Source of the DNA: Sphingopyxis macrogoltabida
Lineage (GTDB): Bacteria; Pseudomonadota; Alphaproteobacteria; Sphingomonadales; Sphingomonadaceae
Length of the DNA: 47,581 nt
Assembly: GCA_003241685.1 (NCBI GenBank)
Contig: QFPJ01000022.1
Coordinates: 1-47,581 of the forward strand
Direction: 5' to 3'
A program made the position numbers and the translations under genes. Of this stretch, positions 8,761 through 17,217 are shown in pieces; position 1 is the first letter of the stretch; every line of letters begins with the position of its first letter. The notes beneath the pieces were generated by a model. That model was given only the letters and a program-made list of their open reading frames with translations, made no database searches and had not been told where the DNA came from.

Positions 8761-10542
8761 ATGAACTTCGTCGCGGATTTCATCGAGCAGAATCAGGCGG
8801 TTTTGTCCCTGCTGATTCTGGCGGCGATTTTCGTCGGTTTTTTGATGGAGCGTTTTCCGGCGACGGTGATCGCGATCCTGGGTGCCTGCACCTATCTGGC
8901 GCTCGGCATTCTCGATGCCGAAGCGATGTATTCGGTCTTTTCCAACTCGGCCCCGATCGTCATCGGGGCGATGTTCGTGCTGTCGGGCGCGCTGATCCGC
9001 ACCGGCGTGATCCAGCGCGTCGCCGACGCGATCATGGCGCGCGCCGAACGGCATCCGCGCCTTGCCATTGTCGAGGTGCTGGTCGGGGCACTGGTGGCAT
9101 CGGCCTTTCTCAACAACACCCCGGTCGTCGTCGTGCTGGTCCCGATCATGATGAAACTGGCCGAAGTGACAGGCGTCAGCGCCAAGAAGCTGTTGATGCC
9201 GCTGTCGATCGTTGCCGTGCTGGGCGGCACGCTGACGCTGATCGGCACATCGACCAACCTGGTCGTCGACGGCATCGTGCGCCAGTCGGGCATGGAACGC
9301 TTCGGCATCTTCGAAATTACGCCGATCGGGCTCGTCACCGCCACGTCGGGCATGATCGGGCTGGCGCTGATGTGGTGGCTGCTGCCGTCGGACAAGCCGG
9401 TGCGCGGACCTGCGGGCACCAGCGATGCGCATCTCTATCTGACCGAATTGCTGATCGACGAGGGCGACGCGCTGGTCGGCAGCCACATCGACCTGTTCGG
9501 CGACCTGCCGCGGTCGGGGCGGATCGTCGGCGTGCGGCGCGGCGCATCGACCACGCACGGCGCCGATCTGGAAGATTGGGTTTTTTCGGCCGGCGATCGG
9601 CTGGTCGTGCGCGTCGATGGCGCGACATTGATGACATGGCGTGAACAGGGGCGCTTCCGGCTCGGCATCGGCGGCGCCGACCCGGCCGAGGGCGACGTGG
9701 TGGTCGAAACGATGGTATCGTCGACCCATCCCGCCATTGGCCAGCGCCTGATCGACATTCCCTTCCTGCAACGAATCCGCGCCCGCATCCTGGGTCTTGA
9801 ACGCCCGGCGCAGGAGCCGGGTCCGGATCTTGCCAGCGTCCGCATCCGCGCCGCGGACCGGCTGCTCGTCGCGGCCGGTCCGTCCGAAGTGGACGCGCTG
9901 CGCGACAATCCGCATCTGATCGGGGCGGACCTTGCCAAAGTGCGGGCCTTCCGGCGGAGCAAGGCGTGGATCGCGGTGCTGTGCATGTTTTCGGTCGTCG
10001 CCTTGGCGGCGCTGAACGTCATGCCGATCGGCGTGGCGGCGATCATCGCCATTGGCGTGATCCTGGTGACGCGGTGCATCGACAGCGAGGAAGCGTGGGG
10101 GACGATCGATGGCGATGTCCTGATCCTGATCTTCGCGATGCTTGCCGTCGGGCTGGCGCTGGAAAATAGCGGCGCCGTCGCGATGATGGTCGGCTGGGTC
10201 CAGCCGATGCTGGACGGCGCGCCGATGTGGGTGCTGGTATTCGGTATTTATTTCTTTGCGCTGATCCTGTCGGAACTGCTCAGCAACAATGCGGTCGCCG
10301 CGCTGATGACGCCGGTGACGCTGGCGATTGCGGCCGAACTGGGCGTCGACCCGCGCCCGCTGGTCATTGCGCTGATGATCGGCGCGTCCGCCTGTTTCGC
10401 GACGCCGATCGGCTATCAGACCAACACGATCGTCTATGCCGCCGGCGATTACCGCTTTGTCGATTTCGTGCGGATCGGCGTGCCGCTGAACATCATTACG
10501 GGCGTCGCGACCTGTGCCGCGATCAGCCTGTTTCTGACTTAG
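8761..10542 (+). CDS. SLC13-type permease with two RCK_C (TrkA-C) domains
   Basis: A 593-residue transporter of the SLC13/DASS group (anion or dicarboxylate:sodium symporter fold). Two hydrophobic halves (about 1-220 and 400-593) flank a cytoplasmic insert with two TrkA-C-like regulatory domains at roughly 225-290 and 315-385. The family motifs FLNNTPVVVVLVPIM and LIGTSTNLVVDGI in the first half mirror LLSNNAVAALMTPV and CFATPIGYQTNTIVY in the second. Bacterial relatives are annotated as sulfate, citrate or generic anion transporters; the ligand here cannot be told. It starts 7 bases after aroC, with a weak ribosome site, so it may be the last gene of that operon. Confidence 0.88.
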   Translation: MNFVADFIEQNQAVLSLLILAAIFVGFLMERFPATVIAILGACTYLALGILDAEAMYSVFSNSAPIVIGAMFVLSGALIRTGVIQRVADAIMARAERHPRLAIVEVLVGALVASAFLNNTPVVVVLVPIMMKLAEVTGVSAKKLLMPLSIVAVLGGTLTLIGTSTNLVVDGIVRQSGMERFGIFEITPIGLVTATSGMIGLALMWWLLPSDKPVRGPAGTSDAHLYLTELLIDEGDALVGSHIDLFGDLPRSGRIVGVRRGASTTHGADLEDWVFSAGDRLVVRVDGATLMTWREQGRFRLGIGGADPAEGDVVVETMVSSTHPAIGQRLIDIPFLQRIRARILGLERPAQEPGPDLASVRIRAADRLLVAAGPSEVDALRDNPHLIGADLAKVRAFRRSKAWIAVLCMFSVVALAALNVMPIGVAAIIAIGVILVTRCIDSEEAWGTIDGDVLILIFAMLAVGLALENSGAVAMMVGWVQPMLDGAPMWVLVFGIYFFALILSELLSNNAVAALMTPVTLAIAAELGVDPRPLVIALMIGASACFATPIGYQTNTIVYAAGDYRFVDFVRIGVPLNIITGVATCAAISLFLT

Positions 10543-10610
10543 GGTCGGTTGCGCCGATTTGGGCGTGTCGCTAGGACGGCACTTTCCGGCGCCGAAAAAA
10601 GGGGAACGCG

Positions 10611-11942
10611 ATGACCGAGGCGAGCATGGTAACACCGGTCGAAAATCGCGAGGAAGCCAAAGCGAAGCGCCTGCAATGGCGGATGCTGATCGGCTTCGTT
10701 GTCGGTCTGCTGACCGGGCTGGCGGTCCATTATGGCGCCGCCGACGCGCCGTGGGTCGACGCCGTCACCACCTATGTCACCGGACCGATCGGCCAGATAT
10801 TCCTGCGGCTGCTGTTCATGCTGGTCATTCCGCTGCTGGTATCGGCGCTGATCGTCGGGGTCGCCGAAATGGGCGAACTGCGCGCGCTGAAGACCGTGGG
10901 AGTCCGCACGCTGGTCTATACCATCGCGGTGTCCTCCATCGCCGTCGCGGTCAGCCTGGCGGCCGTCAACGCGCTACAGCCGGGGGCCGGGGTCGATCCG
11001 GCGCTGGCGCGCACGCTGATCGCTCAGGGCGCGGAAGGCGCGAAGGCGATCACCGAACGCGCGGGCGAGGCCAAGACCGGCGTCGATGCGATCGTCGCCA
11101 TCGTGCCGAGCAACTTCTTCAGCGCGATGGGCGAGAACGACGTGCTGGCCGTCATGTTCTTCGCGCTCTTCTTCGGCATCGGACTGATGCTGGTTCAGAC
11201 GCAGCAGACGGCGGCGCTCAAGACGGTGGTCGAAGGCGTGTTCGAAGTCGCGATGAAACTGATCGGCATCGTCATCCAGTTGGCGCCGATTGCGATCTTC
11301 TGTTTCATGTTCAACCTTGCCGCGCAATTCGGCTGGGACCTGATCATCCGCCTGTCGGCCTATGTCGGCGTCGTGCTGCTGGCGCTGGGTCTGCAGATGT
11401 TCGTCGTGTTTCCGGTGATATTGAAGCTGCTCGCGAAAAAGTCGCCGATGGACTTTTTCCGTCAGACGCAGGAGGCTTTCGTGATGGCGTTCGCGACGGC
11501 GTCGTCGAACGCGACCCTGCCGACGTCGCTGCGGGTCGCGCACGATCAACTGCGCCTGCCGGACCGCGTCGCGCGCTTCGTCCTGACCATCGGCGCAACC
11601 GCCAATCAGAACGGCACCGCGATGTTCGAGGGCGTGACGGTGATCTTCCTCGCGCAATTCTTCGGCATCGACCTGACGCTGCAGCAACAGATTTTCGTGA
11701 TGCTGGTCTGCATATTGGGCGGCATCGGGACCGCGGGCGTACCGGCGGGATCCTTGCCGGTGATCGCGCTGATCCTGGCATCGGTCGGCGTCCCGCCCGA
11801 AGGGATCGGGCTGGTTCTGGGTGTCGATCGCTTCCTCGACATGTGCCGCACCACGCTGAATGTCGTCGGCGATCTGGTGGCGGCAACGGTGGTGTCAGCC
11901 GGCGTCGACGAAGAACCGGCACAGCATGCCGCGACAAGCTGA
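10611..11942 (+). CDS. Dicarboxylate/amino acid:cation symporter (DAACS family)
   Basis: A 443-residue secondary transporter of the GltP/DctA family. The two diagnostic hairpin-region motifs are AFATASSNATLPTS (around residue 293) and GATANQNGTAMFEG (around residue 328), with eight expected membrane segments. Family members import C4-dicarboxylates, glutamate or aspartate with Na+ or H+. Compared with the shortest members there is an extra loop (about 120-165) rich in Ala/Glu. A strong AAGGGGAA ribosome site precedes the ATG at 10611. The gene is convergent with the lipoprotein gene, only 17 bases apart, with a hairpin at the junction. Confidence 0.92.
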   Translation: MTEASMVTPVENREEAKAKRLQWRMLIGFVVGLLTGLAVHYGAADAPWVDAVTTYVTGPIGQIFLRLLFMLVIPLLVSALIVGVAEMGELRALKTVGVRTLVYTIAVSSIAVAVSLAAVNALQPGAGVDPALARTLIAQGAEGAKAITERAGEAKTGVDAIVAIVPSNFFSAMGENDVLAVMFFALFFGIGLMLVQTQQTAALKTVVEGVFEVAMKLIGIVIQLAPIAIFCFMFNLAAQFGWDLIIRLSAYVGVVLLALGLQMFVVFPVILKLLAKKSPMDFFRQTQEAFVMAFATASSNATLPTSLRVAHDQLRLPDRVARFVLTIGATANQNGTAMFEGVTVIFLAQFFGIDLTLQQQIFVMLVCILGGIGTAGVPAGSLPVIALILASVGVPPEGIGLVLGVDRFLDMCRTTLNVVGDLVAATVVSAGVDEEPAQHAATS

Positions 11943-11950
11943 ACCTGGGA

Positions 11951-11969
11951 TCCCGACCCTTAGTCGGGA
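11951..11969. terminator. Hairpin at convergent gene ends
   Basis: A perfect 7-bp inverted repeat (TCCCGAC, 5-base loop, GTCGGGA) sits between the DAACS symporter stop and the end of the convergent lipoprotein gene, overlapping the latter's stop codon. There is no U-tract on either strand, so termination is only inferred from position. Confidence 0.35.
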
Positions 11970-12805
11970 CGTTCGTTGCTGTTCATGCGATCGGGGCGGT
12001 TGACGCGCCCGATCGGGGCTGGCCGTGGCGCGGCCGCGGGAGGGGCGCTGCGGACGACGGGTGCGGGCTGTGCGGCACGCGGCGGCGGGGCTGCCGGTGC
12101 CGGCCGCTGCTGCGGACGTGCGGCCTCGGGACCGCGCGGCGAGCGATAATTCTGCTGCGGCGTTGCGGTTTGGGGACGCTGCGGCCGCTGATATCCGTCG
12201 CGGCGACGCGGGGTCGCGGAATAGGCATCGCCGGGTTCCGTCACCGGCATGTTGCGGACGTTGGGGCGCGGCCGATTGGCACCCGCCCCGCGTTCGGGAA
12301 TCGGGTTGGTGGTGGCGGGAGACTGCGGTGGACGGCCGCCGGGCCGCGTCCCGTGCGGTCCGTCGCGATCGCCGCCGTTCCAGCCACCGGGGCGGTCCGG
12401 CCGGCCGGGGCGGCCCGGCCGTCCGTCATGCGGCCGGTCGCTGCGATGCTTCCACCAGGCGCGGCGTCCGCCCCAATAGTTCAGATATTGACCGCGCAGG
12501 GGATAACGATTGCGATAATTGTCATACATCCACATACCGTGGCCCGGGTAGTAATAGCTGTCGTACCAGCCGCCGCCGAAGCCGATCTGGACGAAACCGC
12601 TGCCATAATCCGACCCGTCGTAACAATCATACCCATAGCCGTCGTCATAGGCATAGGGGTCGTAGTCATAATAGCGGTCGGTGCAGATATTGCCCGCCGA
12701 CGCATAGCTGCCGCCATAAACGTCGCCATAATAGCAGCCGCCGAGCAGCGTCGTCGCGAGCGCGCCGAGCGTGATGGAAAGCGGGCGCCTGAAACGCATG
12801 GACAT
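11960..12805 (-). CDS. Lipoprotein with Tyr/Asp/Gly-rich head and Pro/Arg-rich tail
   Basis: A 281-residue predicted lipoprotein. The signal segment RPLSITLGALATTLLGGC ends in a lipobox with Cys24 as the acylated residue. Residues ~25-105 are dominated by Tyr, Asp and Gly in repeated short units such as YYDYDPYAYDDGYGYD. The rest is low-complexity and rich in Pro, Arg, Gly and Gln, including GRPGRPGRPDRPGG. It has no enzyme motif and is probably an intrinsically disordered surface or periplasmic protein. The start at 12805 is chosen because an AAGGATAAG ribosome site sits before it; an upstream ATG at 12853 gives a non-signal extension. The function is unknown and the family is not one I can name with confidence. 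Confidence 0.75.
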   Translation of the reverse strand: MSMRFRRPLSITLGALATTLLGGCYYGDVYGGSYASAGNICTDRYYDYDPYAYDDGYGYDCYDGSDYGSGFVQIGFGGGWYDSYYYPGHGMWMYDNYRNRYPLRGQYLNYWGGRRAWWKHRSDRPHDGRPGRPGRPDRPGGWNGGDRDGPHGTRPGGRPPQSPATTNPIPERGAGANRPRPNVRNMPVTEPGDAYSATPRRRDGYQRPQRPQTATPQQNYRSPRGPEAARPQQRPAPAAPPPRAAQPAPVVRSAPPAAAPRPAPIGRVNRPDRMNSNERPD

Positions 12806-12914
12806 GATCTTATCCTTCACGGTCGAATGGATGTGACCCTTCACCTTGGTCATGACATTGCGCGAGTCGAGTTGAATTTGCGGTGAATGGAGCGCCGACC
12901 CCGCCGGGCGATTA

Positions 12915-12930
12915 CTTGCATTGATGTAAG
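12915..12930. promoter_or_regulatory. Imperfect palindrome upstream of the P450 gene
   Basis: CTTGCAT-TG-ATGTAAG, two 7-bp arms with one mismatch, 48 bases before the P450 start codon in the divergent region shared with the lipoprotein gene. The size and spacing fit a dimeric repressor site (for example TetR-type), but no such regulator is next to it. Operator status is inference. Confidence 0.35.
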
Positions 12931-12977
12931 CAGCTGGCTAGCCTCGCCCGAAAGGACGGCCATCGAGGTGTGATGAC

Positions 12978-14369
12978 ATGAATGCTCCCCCGAATATCCA
13001 CTGGCCGGAGGCGCGCTTCGGCCCCGATACCGCGCATTGGCTGCCGCGCAATCGCGACAATGCGCTCGACCATATCCCGGGACAGGATGGTATGCCGCTA
13101 CTCGGCAACACGCTTGACCAGCTTCGCGACTATCCCGGTTTCACCCGGCGCATGGTCGCGAAATACGGCCGCGTCTATCGCAACAACAGTTTCGGCGGGC
13201 GCAGCGTGGCGTTGCACGGGCCCGAAGCGAATGAACTCGTCATGTTCGACCGGGACAAGATATTCTCATCCGAACAGGGCTGGGGACCGATCCTCAATCT
13301 GCTCTTTCCCCGCGGCCTGATGCTGATGGACTTCGAAAAACACCGCGCCGACCGCAAGATATTGTCGGTCGCCTTCAAGCCCGAACCGATGCGCCACTAT
13401 GCCGAATCGCTGAATCAGGGGATCGGCGAGCGTGTCGCGGCGTGGAGCGGCAAAACCTTCAAATTCTATCCGGCGATCAAGGAATTGACGCTCGACCTTG
13501 CCGCCACCAGTTTTCTGGGCATCCCGTGGGGGCCCGAAGCCGACAAGGTCAACCAGGCGTTCGTCGACATGGTGCAGGCATCGATCGGCGTCGTGCGCGT
13601 GCCGTTGCCTTTCACGGCCATGCGGCGCGGCGCGCAGGGCCGCGCCTATCTGGTCGACTATTTCGGGCGAATGGTGCCGGAACGACGTGCGGGCACAGGG
13701 GCCGACATCTTCAGCCAGATTTGCCGCGCGAAGGATGATGAAGGGCGCCACCTCGGCGTCGATGCGATCGTCGATCATATGAATTTCCTGATGATGGCCG
13801 CCCACGACACGATCACCAGTTCGATCACGACGCTGGTCTGGCAACTCGCGAAGCATCCCGAATGGCAGGACCGGCTTCGCGAGGAGATGCTGGGCGTCGC
13901 GCCCGCGGGCGAAGGTGTCGGGCACAATGGTCTGGGCGAGCTGGAAATGACCGAATGGGCGTTCAAGGAAGCGTTGCGGCTGGTGCCCCCGGTGCCCAGC
14001 TTTCCGCGCCGGGCGCTCAAGGATTTCGACTATGGCGGCTATCGCATTCCGGCGGGCACATCGGTCGGCGTCAGCCCCGCCTATACCCACATGATGGAGG
14101 AGCATTGGCCCGAGCCCGAAAAGTTCGACCCGATGCGGTTCGCCCCCGAACCGACGCGCGAGCGGCATAAATATGCGTGGGTGCCCTTCGGCGGCGGCGC
14201 GCATATGTGCCTGGGACTGCATTTCGCTTACATGCAGGCGAAGATCTTTTTCCATCACGTCCTGACCACGCACCGGATCGTGGTGGCGCCGGGCTATGCC
14301 CCCGCGTGGCAGGTGCTGCCGATCCCGCGGCCGAAGGACGGGCTGACGGTCACTTTCGCGCCGCTCTGA
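12978..14369 (+). CDS. Cytochrome P450
   Basis: A 463-residue soluble P450 monooxygenase. The heme-thiolate motif is FGGGAHMCLG with the axial Cys at 411. The K-helix ExxR pair is Glu331-Arg334. The oxygen-binding I-helix is MMAAHDTITSS. The basic linker before the heme loop and the F(D)PMRF stretch are in place. There is no N-terminal membrane anchor. The sequence resembles the bacterial branch that also includes CYP120- and CYP51-like enzymes, which act on retinoid, sterol or terpenoid substrates; the true substrate is unknown. No ferredoxin or reductase gene is adjacent, so electrons must come from elsewhere. A GAGGTG ribosome site precedes the ATG at 12978. Confidence 0.95.
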   Translation: MNAPPNIHWPEARFGPDTAHWLPRNRDNALDHIPGQDGMPLLGNTLDQLRDYPGFTRRMVAKYGRVYRNNSFGGRSVALHGPEANELVMFDRDKIFSSEQGWGPILNLLFPRGLMLMDFEKHRADRKILSVAFKPEPMRHYAESLNQGIGERVAAWSGKTFKFYPAIKELTLDLAATSFLGIPWGPEADKVNQAFVDMVQASIGVVRVPLPFTAMRRGAQGRAYLVDYFGRMVPERRAGTGADIFSQICRAKDDEGRHLGVDAIVDHMNFLMMAAHDTITSSITTLVWQLAKHPEWQDRLREEMLGVAPAGEGVGHNGLGELEMTEWAFKEALRLVPPVPSFPRRALKDFDYGGYRIPAGTSVGVSPAYTHMMEEHWPEPEKFDPMRFAPEPTRERHKYAWVPFGGGAHMCLGLHFAYMQAKIFFHHVLTTHRIVVAPGYAPAWQVLPIPRPKDGLTVTFAPL

Positions 14370-14406
14370 CCTTGCCCGGCGCGGCCGCGCGCGCCATCTG
14401 GAACAG

Positions 14407-15123
14407 GTGACGAGTCTCCGCCCCTATCTGATCTGGTTCGCCGTCGCGGTGATGCTGACCTTTGGCGCGATACGCGCCATGCAGTGGGTGCGCGATCATC
14501 CCGAACATTTTCCCGGCACGCCTTTCGAATTCAGCGATCCGCAGGGCTGGGCGACGCATCGGAAGTTGGTGGGATTTGTCGCCGACGATACGGCCTGCTT
14601 CGCCGCCTTCGACCGCGCCGATGCCGGCTATCAACGGCGCCCCGCCGTCGGCACGGGGCCGTGCCGCGCCACCCAGCGCATGGTCCTGACCGGCGACGCG
14701 CTGGTCCCGACGATGCGTCCCGCCCATGCGGCGCCGGGATGCGCGGTGACGGCGGCGATGGCGCTTTGGACGCGCGATGTCGTGCAGCCCGCGGCCCGGA
14801 AATATTTCGGGCAAAAGGTGGCCGCGCTCGAAAATCTGGGCAGCTACAACTGCCGCACGATTGCGGGCCGCGAAGCGCAGAGCCAGCATTCGACCGCCAA
14901 CGCGATCGACATTTCGGCCTTCATCCTGGCCGACGGGACGCGGATCAGCCTGATCAACGACTGGGAACCGGGCGACAAGCGCAGCGAGTTTCTGCACGCG
15001 GTGCGCGACGGGTCATGCGGCCTGTTCAGCACCGTCCTGTCGCCCGATCATAATGCGGCGCACGCCGATCATTTCCACCTCGACATGGCGGCGCGAACGG
15101 CGGGCTGGACGATCTGCCGCTGA
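14407..15123 (+). CDS. Extensin-like C-terminal domain protein
   Basis: A 238-residue protein with an N-terminal membrane anchor or uncleaved signal (LIWFAVAVMLTFGAI) followed by the bacterial 'extensin family' domain. The domain shows C-x-AAMALWTRDVVQPAA, SYNCRTI, SQHSTANAIDISAF and the final HADHFHLDM. The His/Asp pattern SxHxxxxAxDI...HxDHFH resembles peptidases of the LAS type, such as the MepA and D,D-carboxypeptidase groups that act on peptidoglycan, so a cell-wall hydrolase role is plausible. The start is a GTG at 14407, 37 bases after the P450 stop. It is convergent with the suf operon. Confidence 0.85.
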   Translation: MTSLRPYLIWFAVAVMLTFGAIRAMQWVRDHPEHFPGTPFEFSDPQGWATHRKLVGFVADDTACFAAFDRADAGYQRRPAVGTGPCRATQRMVLTGDALVPTMRPAHAAPGCAVTAAMALWTRDVVQPAARKYFGQKVAALENLGSYNCRTIAGREAQSQHSTANAIDISAFILADGTRISLINDWEPGDKRSEFLHAVRDGSCGLFSTVLSPDHNAAHADHFHLDMAARTAGWTICR

Positions 15124-15131
15124 CGGCTTTT

Positions 15132-15494
15132 TCAGACCGTGAAGCTTTCGCCGCAGCCGCAGGCGCCCTTGGCATTGGGATTTTCGAAGACGAAACCGGC
15201 GGTGAAATCATCCTCCACCCAGTCCATCGTGCTGCCGATCAGATAGAGAACCGATGCGCCGTCGATGTAGAAAATGCCGCCGGGCGTTTCGATCTTTTCG
15301 TCGAACTTCGCTTCATCGGTCACATAATCGACCGAATAGGCAAGGCCCGAACAGCCGCGGCGCGGCGTCGACAGCTTGACGCCGATCGCGTCCGCCGGGG
15401 CAGCCTCCATCAGCTTGGCTATGCGCGCCTCGGCATTCGGCGTCAGCGTGACGGCGGCGGGACGGGTACGCGTCTGGGTCGGGGCTTCGGTCAT
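15132..15494 (-). CDS. sufA: A-type iron-sulfur carrier (HesB/IscA/SufA family)
   Basis: A 120-residue Fe-S cluster carrier that takes clusters from the SufBCD scaffold and passes them to target proteins. The three conserved cysteines are Cys48 (RRGCSGLAY) and the C-terminal pair Cys112 and Cys114 (ACGCGESF). It is the last gene of the minus-strand suf operon, and its ATG shares one base with the sufT stop (TGATG), so translation is probably coupled. A longer frame upstream to 15647 runs inside sufT and is not used. Naming it sufA rather than iscA or erpA rests on operon context. Confidence 0.92.
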   Translation of the reverse strand: MTEAPTQTRTRPAAVTLTPNAEARIAKLMEAAPADAIGVKLSTPRRGCSGLAYSVDYVTDEAKFDEKIETPGGIFYIDGASVLYLIGSTMDWVEDDFTAGFVFENPNAKGACGCGESFTV

Positions 15495-15976
15495 CACAGC
15501 ATCCCCAGTTCGAGGCGGGCCTCGTCGCTCATATTCTCGGGGCTCCACGGCGGATCCCAGACCAGATTGACCTCGGCATCGCCGACGCCCGGCACGGCGC
15601 CGACGCGCAGTTCGACCTCGCCCGGCATCGATTCGGCGACGGGGCAATGCGGCGTGGTCAGCGTCATGGTGACGGCGACATGGCCCTCGTCGATCTCGAC
15701 ATTGTAGATGAGGCCAAGGTCATAGATGTTCACCGGGATTTCCGGGTCGTAAATGTCCTTGAGCGCGTTGATGACGGCCTCGTACAAATCGCCGCCGACC
15801 GCGCCGGGTTCGACCGCGGCGGGCTTGGCCGCCAGAAAGCCTTCCAGATAGTCGCGCTTGCGCTCCAGCTTTTCGCCCAATGTTTCCGGCGCCGTCCCGG
15901 CATCCGCGACGCGCGCCTTGGGCGGGGCCTCGACGCTCGTCACTTCCTCGATCTTGATCATCCGATCCTCGCTCAT
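15494..15976 (-). CDS. sufT: SUF assembly protein SufT, DUF59/MIP18 domain
   Basis: A 160-residue protein with an N-terminal ~60-residue charged extension and a DUF59 domain (about 65-140): INALKDIYDPEIPVNIYDLGLIY, VTMTLTTPHCPVAESMPGEVE and the final VWDPPWSPENMSDEARLELGM. SufT proteins help mature Fe-S proteins, and the conserved Cys in PHCP is typical. It lies between sufS and sufA with short overlaps on both sides (4 bases with sufS, 1 with sufA). The ATG at 15976 overlaps the sufS stop. Confidence 0.92.
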   Translation of the reverse strand: MSEDRMIKIEEVTSVEAPPKARVADAGTAPETLGEKLERKRDYLEGFLAAKPAAVEPGAVGGDLYEAVINALKDIYDPEIPVNIYDLGLIYNVEIDEGHVAVTMTLTTPHCPVAESMPGEVELRVGAVPGVGDAEVNLVWDPPWSPENMSDEARLELGML

Positions 15977-17217
15977 CCGAAAATCCTTTCGACGCGGGCG
16001 AGGCCGTCGATCAGCGCCGCCACATCATCGTCATTGCTGTAAACGCCAAAACTCGCGCGCGCGGTCGCCGGCACGCCCAAATGCTCCATCAGCGGTTGCG
16101 CGCAATGGTGCCCGGCACGGATCGCGACCCCGCTTTCGTCCAAGATAGTGCCGATGTCATGCGGATGAACCCCCGCCATCGCGAAACTGACGATTCCGGC
16201 GCTGTTTTCGGGTCCGAACAGCGTGATGCTGTTCCGGCGCGCCAATGCTTCGCGAAGCTGCCCGACCAGCGCGCATTCATGGGCGTGGATCGCATCGATG
16301 CCGATCGATTCGACATAGTCGACCGCCGCCGCCAGCCCGATCGCCTCGATAATCGCGGGCGTGCCCGCTTCGAAGCGCGTCGGGGCGGGGGCGTAGGTCG
16401 TCTTGGCAAAGGTCACGCGGTCGATCATCGACCCGCCGCCCTGCCACGGCGGCAGCGTGTCCAGCTTGTCGCTCCACAGCACGCCGATGCCCGTGGAACC
16501 GTAAAGCTTGTGGCCCGAGAAGGCATAATAGTCGCAGCCGAGCGCCGCGACATCGACCGGCAGGCGCGGCACCGCCTGGCAGCCGTCGATCAGCAGTTCG
16601 GCGCCGACGCGGTGCGCGATTTCGGCGGCGCGCGCGACGTCGAGCGGGCTGCCGAGCACGTTCGAGACGTGGGCAAAGGCGACCATATTGTGCTCGGGGG
16701 TGAGCAGCTTTTCGGCGGCGTCGAGGTCGATGAGGCCATCGGCGGTCAGCGGGCAGACGTCGACCTGCCAGCCCGCAAGCTGCCAGGGCACGATATTGCT
16801 GTGATGTTCGAGCATCGACAGCAGCACGCGGCCCTTACGCGGGTGCGCGTAGGCGACGAGGTTGATCGCCTCGGTCGCGCCGCGGACGAAAGCGATGTCG
16901 TTCTCGCGCGCGCCGATGAACGCCGCGATCCGCCGCCGCGCCGCCTCATAGGCGAGCGTCATGTCGGCCGAGCGGGCGTAGACGCCGCGGTGGACGGTCG
17001 CATAGTCGCGGCCCATCGCGTTGACGGTGGCGTCGATCACCGCCTGCGGCTTCTGCGCGGTCGCGGCGGTGTCGAGATAGTGCCAGCCGGGGGTGAGGCC
17101 GGGGAAGTCATCTCTAATCCCGTTCGTGTCGAGCGAAGTCGAGACACCCCGAAGGCGCGCACTACCGTTGGGCATCTCGACTTCGCTCGATGCGAACGGG
17201 GAGGTGAGGTTGCTCAC
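15973..17217 (-). CDS. sufS: Cysteine desulfurase SufS with repeat-encoded N-terminus
   Basis: A 414-residue PLP enzyme that extracts sulfur from cysteine for the SufBCD scaffold. The PLP lysine is Lys237 in FSGHKLYG, the persulfide Cys372 lies in HHCAQPL, and ATVHRGVY and LEHHSNIVPW match the group II desulfurases. The conserved protein begins only at residue 34 (IRDDFPGL). Residues ~7-33 are encoded by a palindromic repeat (17119-17200). The GTG start at 17217 is supported by a GGGGGA ribosome site 4 bases upstream and a 4-base GTGA overlap with the sufD stop. The only other start before the conserved region is an ATG inside the repeat, so at least half the repeat is translated. No sufE gene is present in the operon. 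Confidence 0.93.
   Translation of the reverse strand: MSNLTSPFASSEVEMPNGSARLRGVSTSLDTNGIRDDFPGLTPGWHYLDTAATAQKPQAVIDATVNAMGRDYATVHRGVYARSADMTLAYEAARRRIAAFIGARENDIAFVRGATEAINLVAYAHPRKGRVLLSMLEHHSNIVPWQLAGWQVDVCPLTADGLIDLDAAEKLLTPEHNMVAFAHVSNVLGSPLDVARAAEIAHRVGAELLIDGCQAVPRLPVDVAALGCDYYAFSGHKLYGSTGIGVLWSDKLDTLPPWQGGGSMIDRVTFAKTTYAPAPTRFEAGTPAIIEAIGLAAAVDYVESIGIDAIHAHECALVGQLREALARRNSITLFGPENSAGIVSFAMAGVHPHDIGTILDESGVAIRAGHHCAQPLMEHLGVPATARASFGVYSNDDDVAALIDGLARVERIFG
17119..17200. repeat. 82-bp palindromic element inside the sufS reading frame
   Basis: Two 26-base arms (17119-17144 and 17175-17200), complementary except for two positions, enclose a 30-base loop. The core CGAGCGAAGTCGAGA / TCTCGACTTCGCTCG is the kind of dispersed palindrome frequent in sphingomonad genomes. 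It lies wholly within the first 33 codons of sufS and is read through without a stop. A diverged relative lies at 20762-20830. Confidence 0.85.

Noticed and set aside
8638..10635. A 665-codon minus-strand open frame opposite the SLC13-type permease
   Set aside because: Same kind of antisense artefact; the plus-strand transporter has family motifs and the minus frame has none.
10559..12886. A 775-codon plus-strand open frame across the symporter and antisense to the lipoprotein
   Set aside because: It is a wrong-frame reading of the DAACS gene followed by the antisense of the lipoprotein gene. It has no domains.
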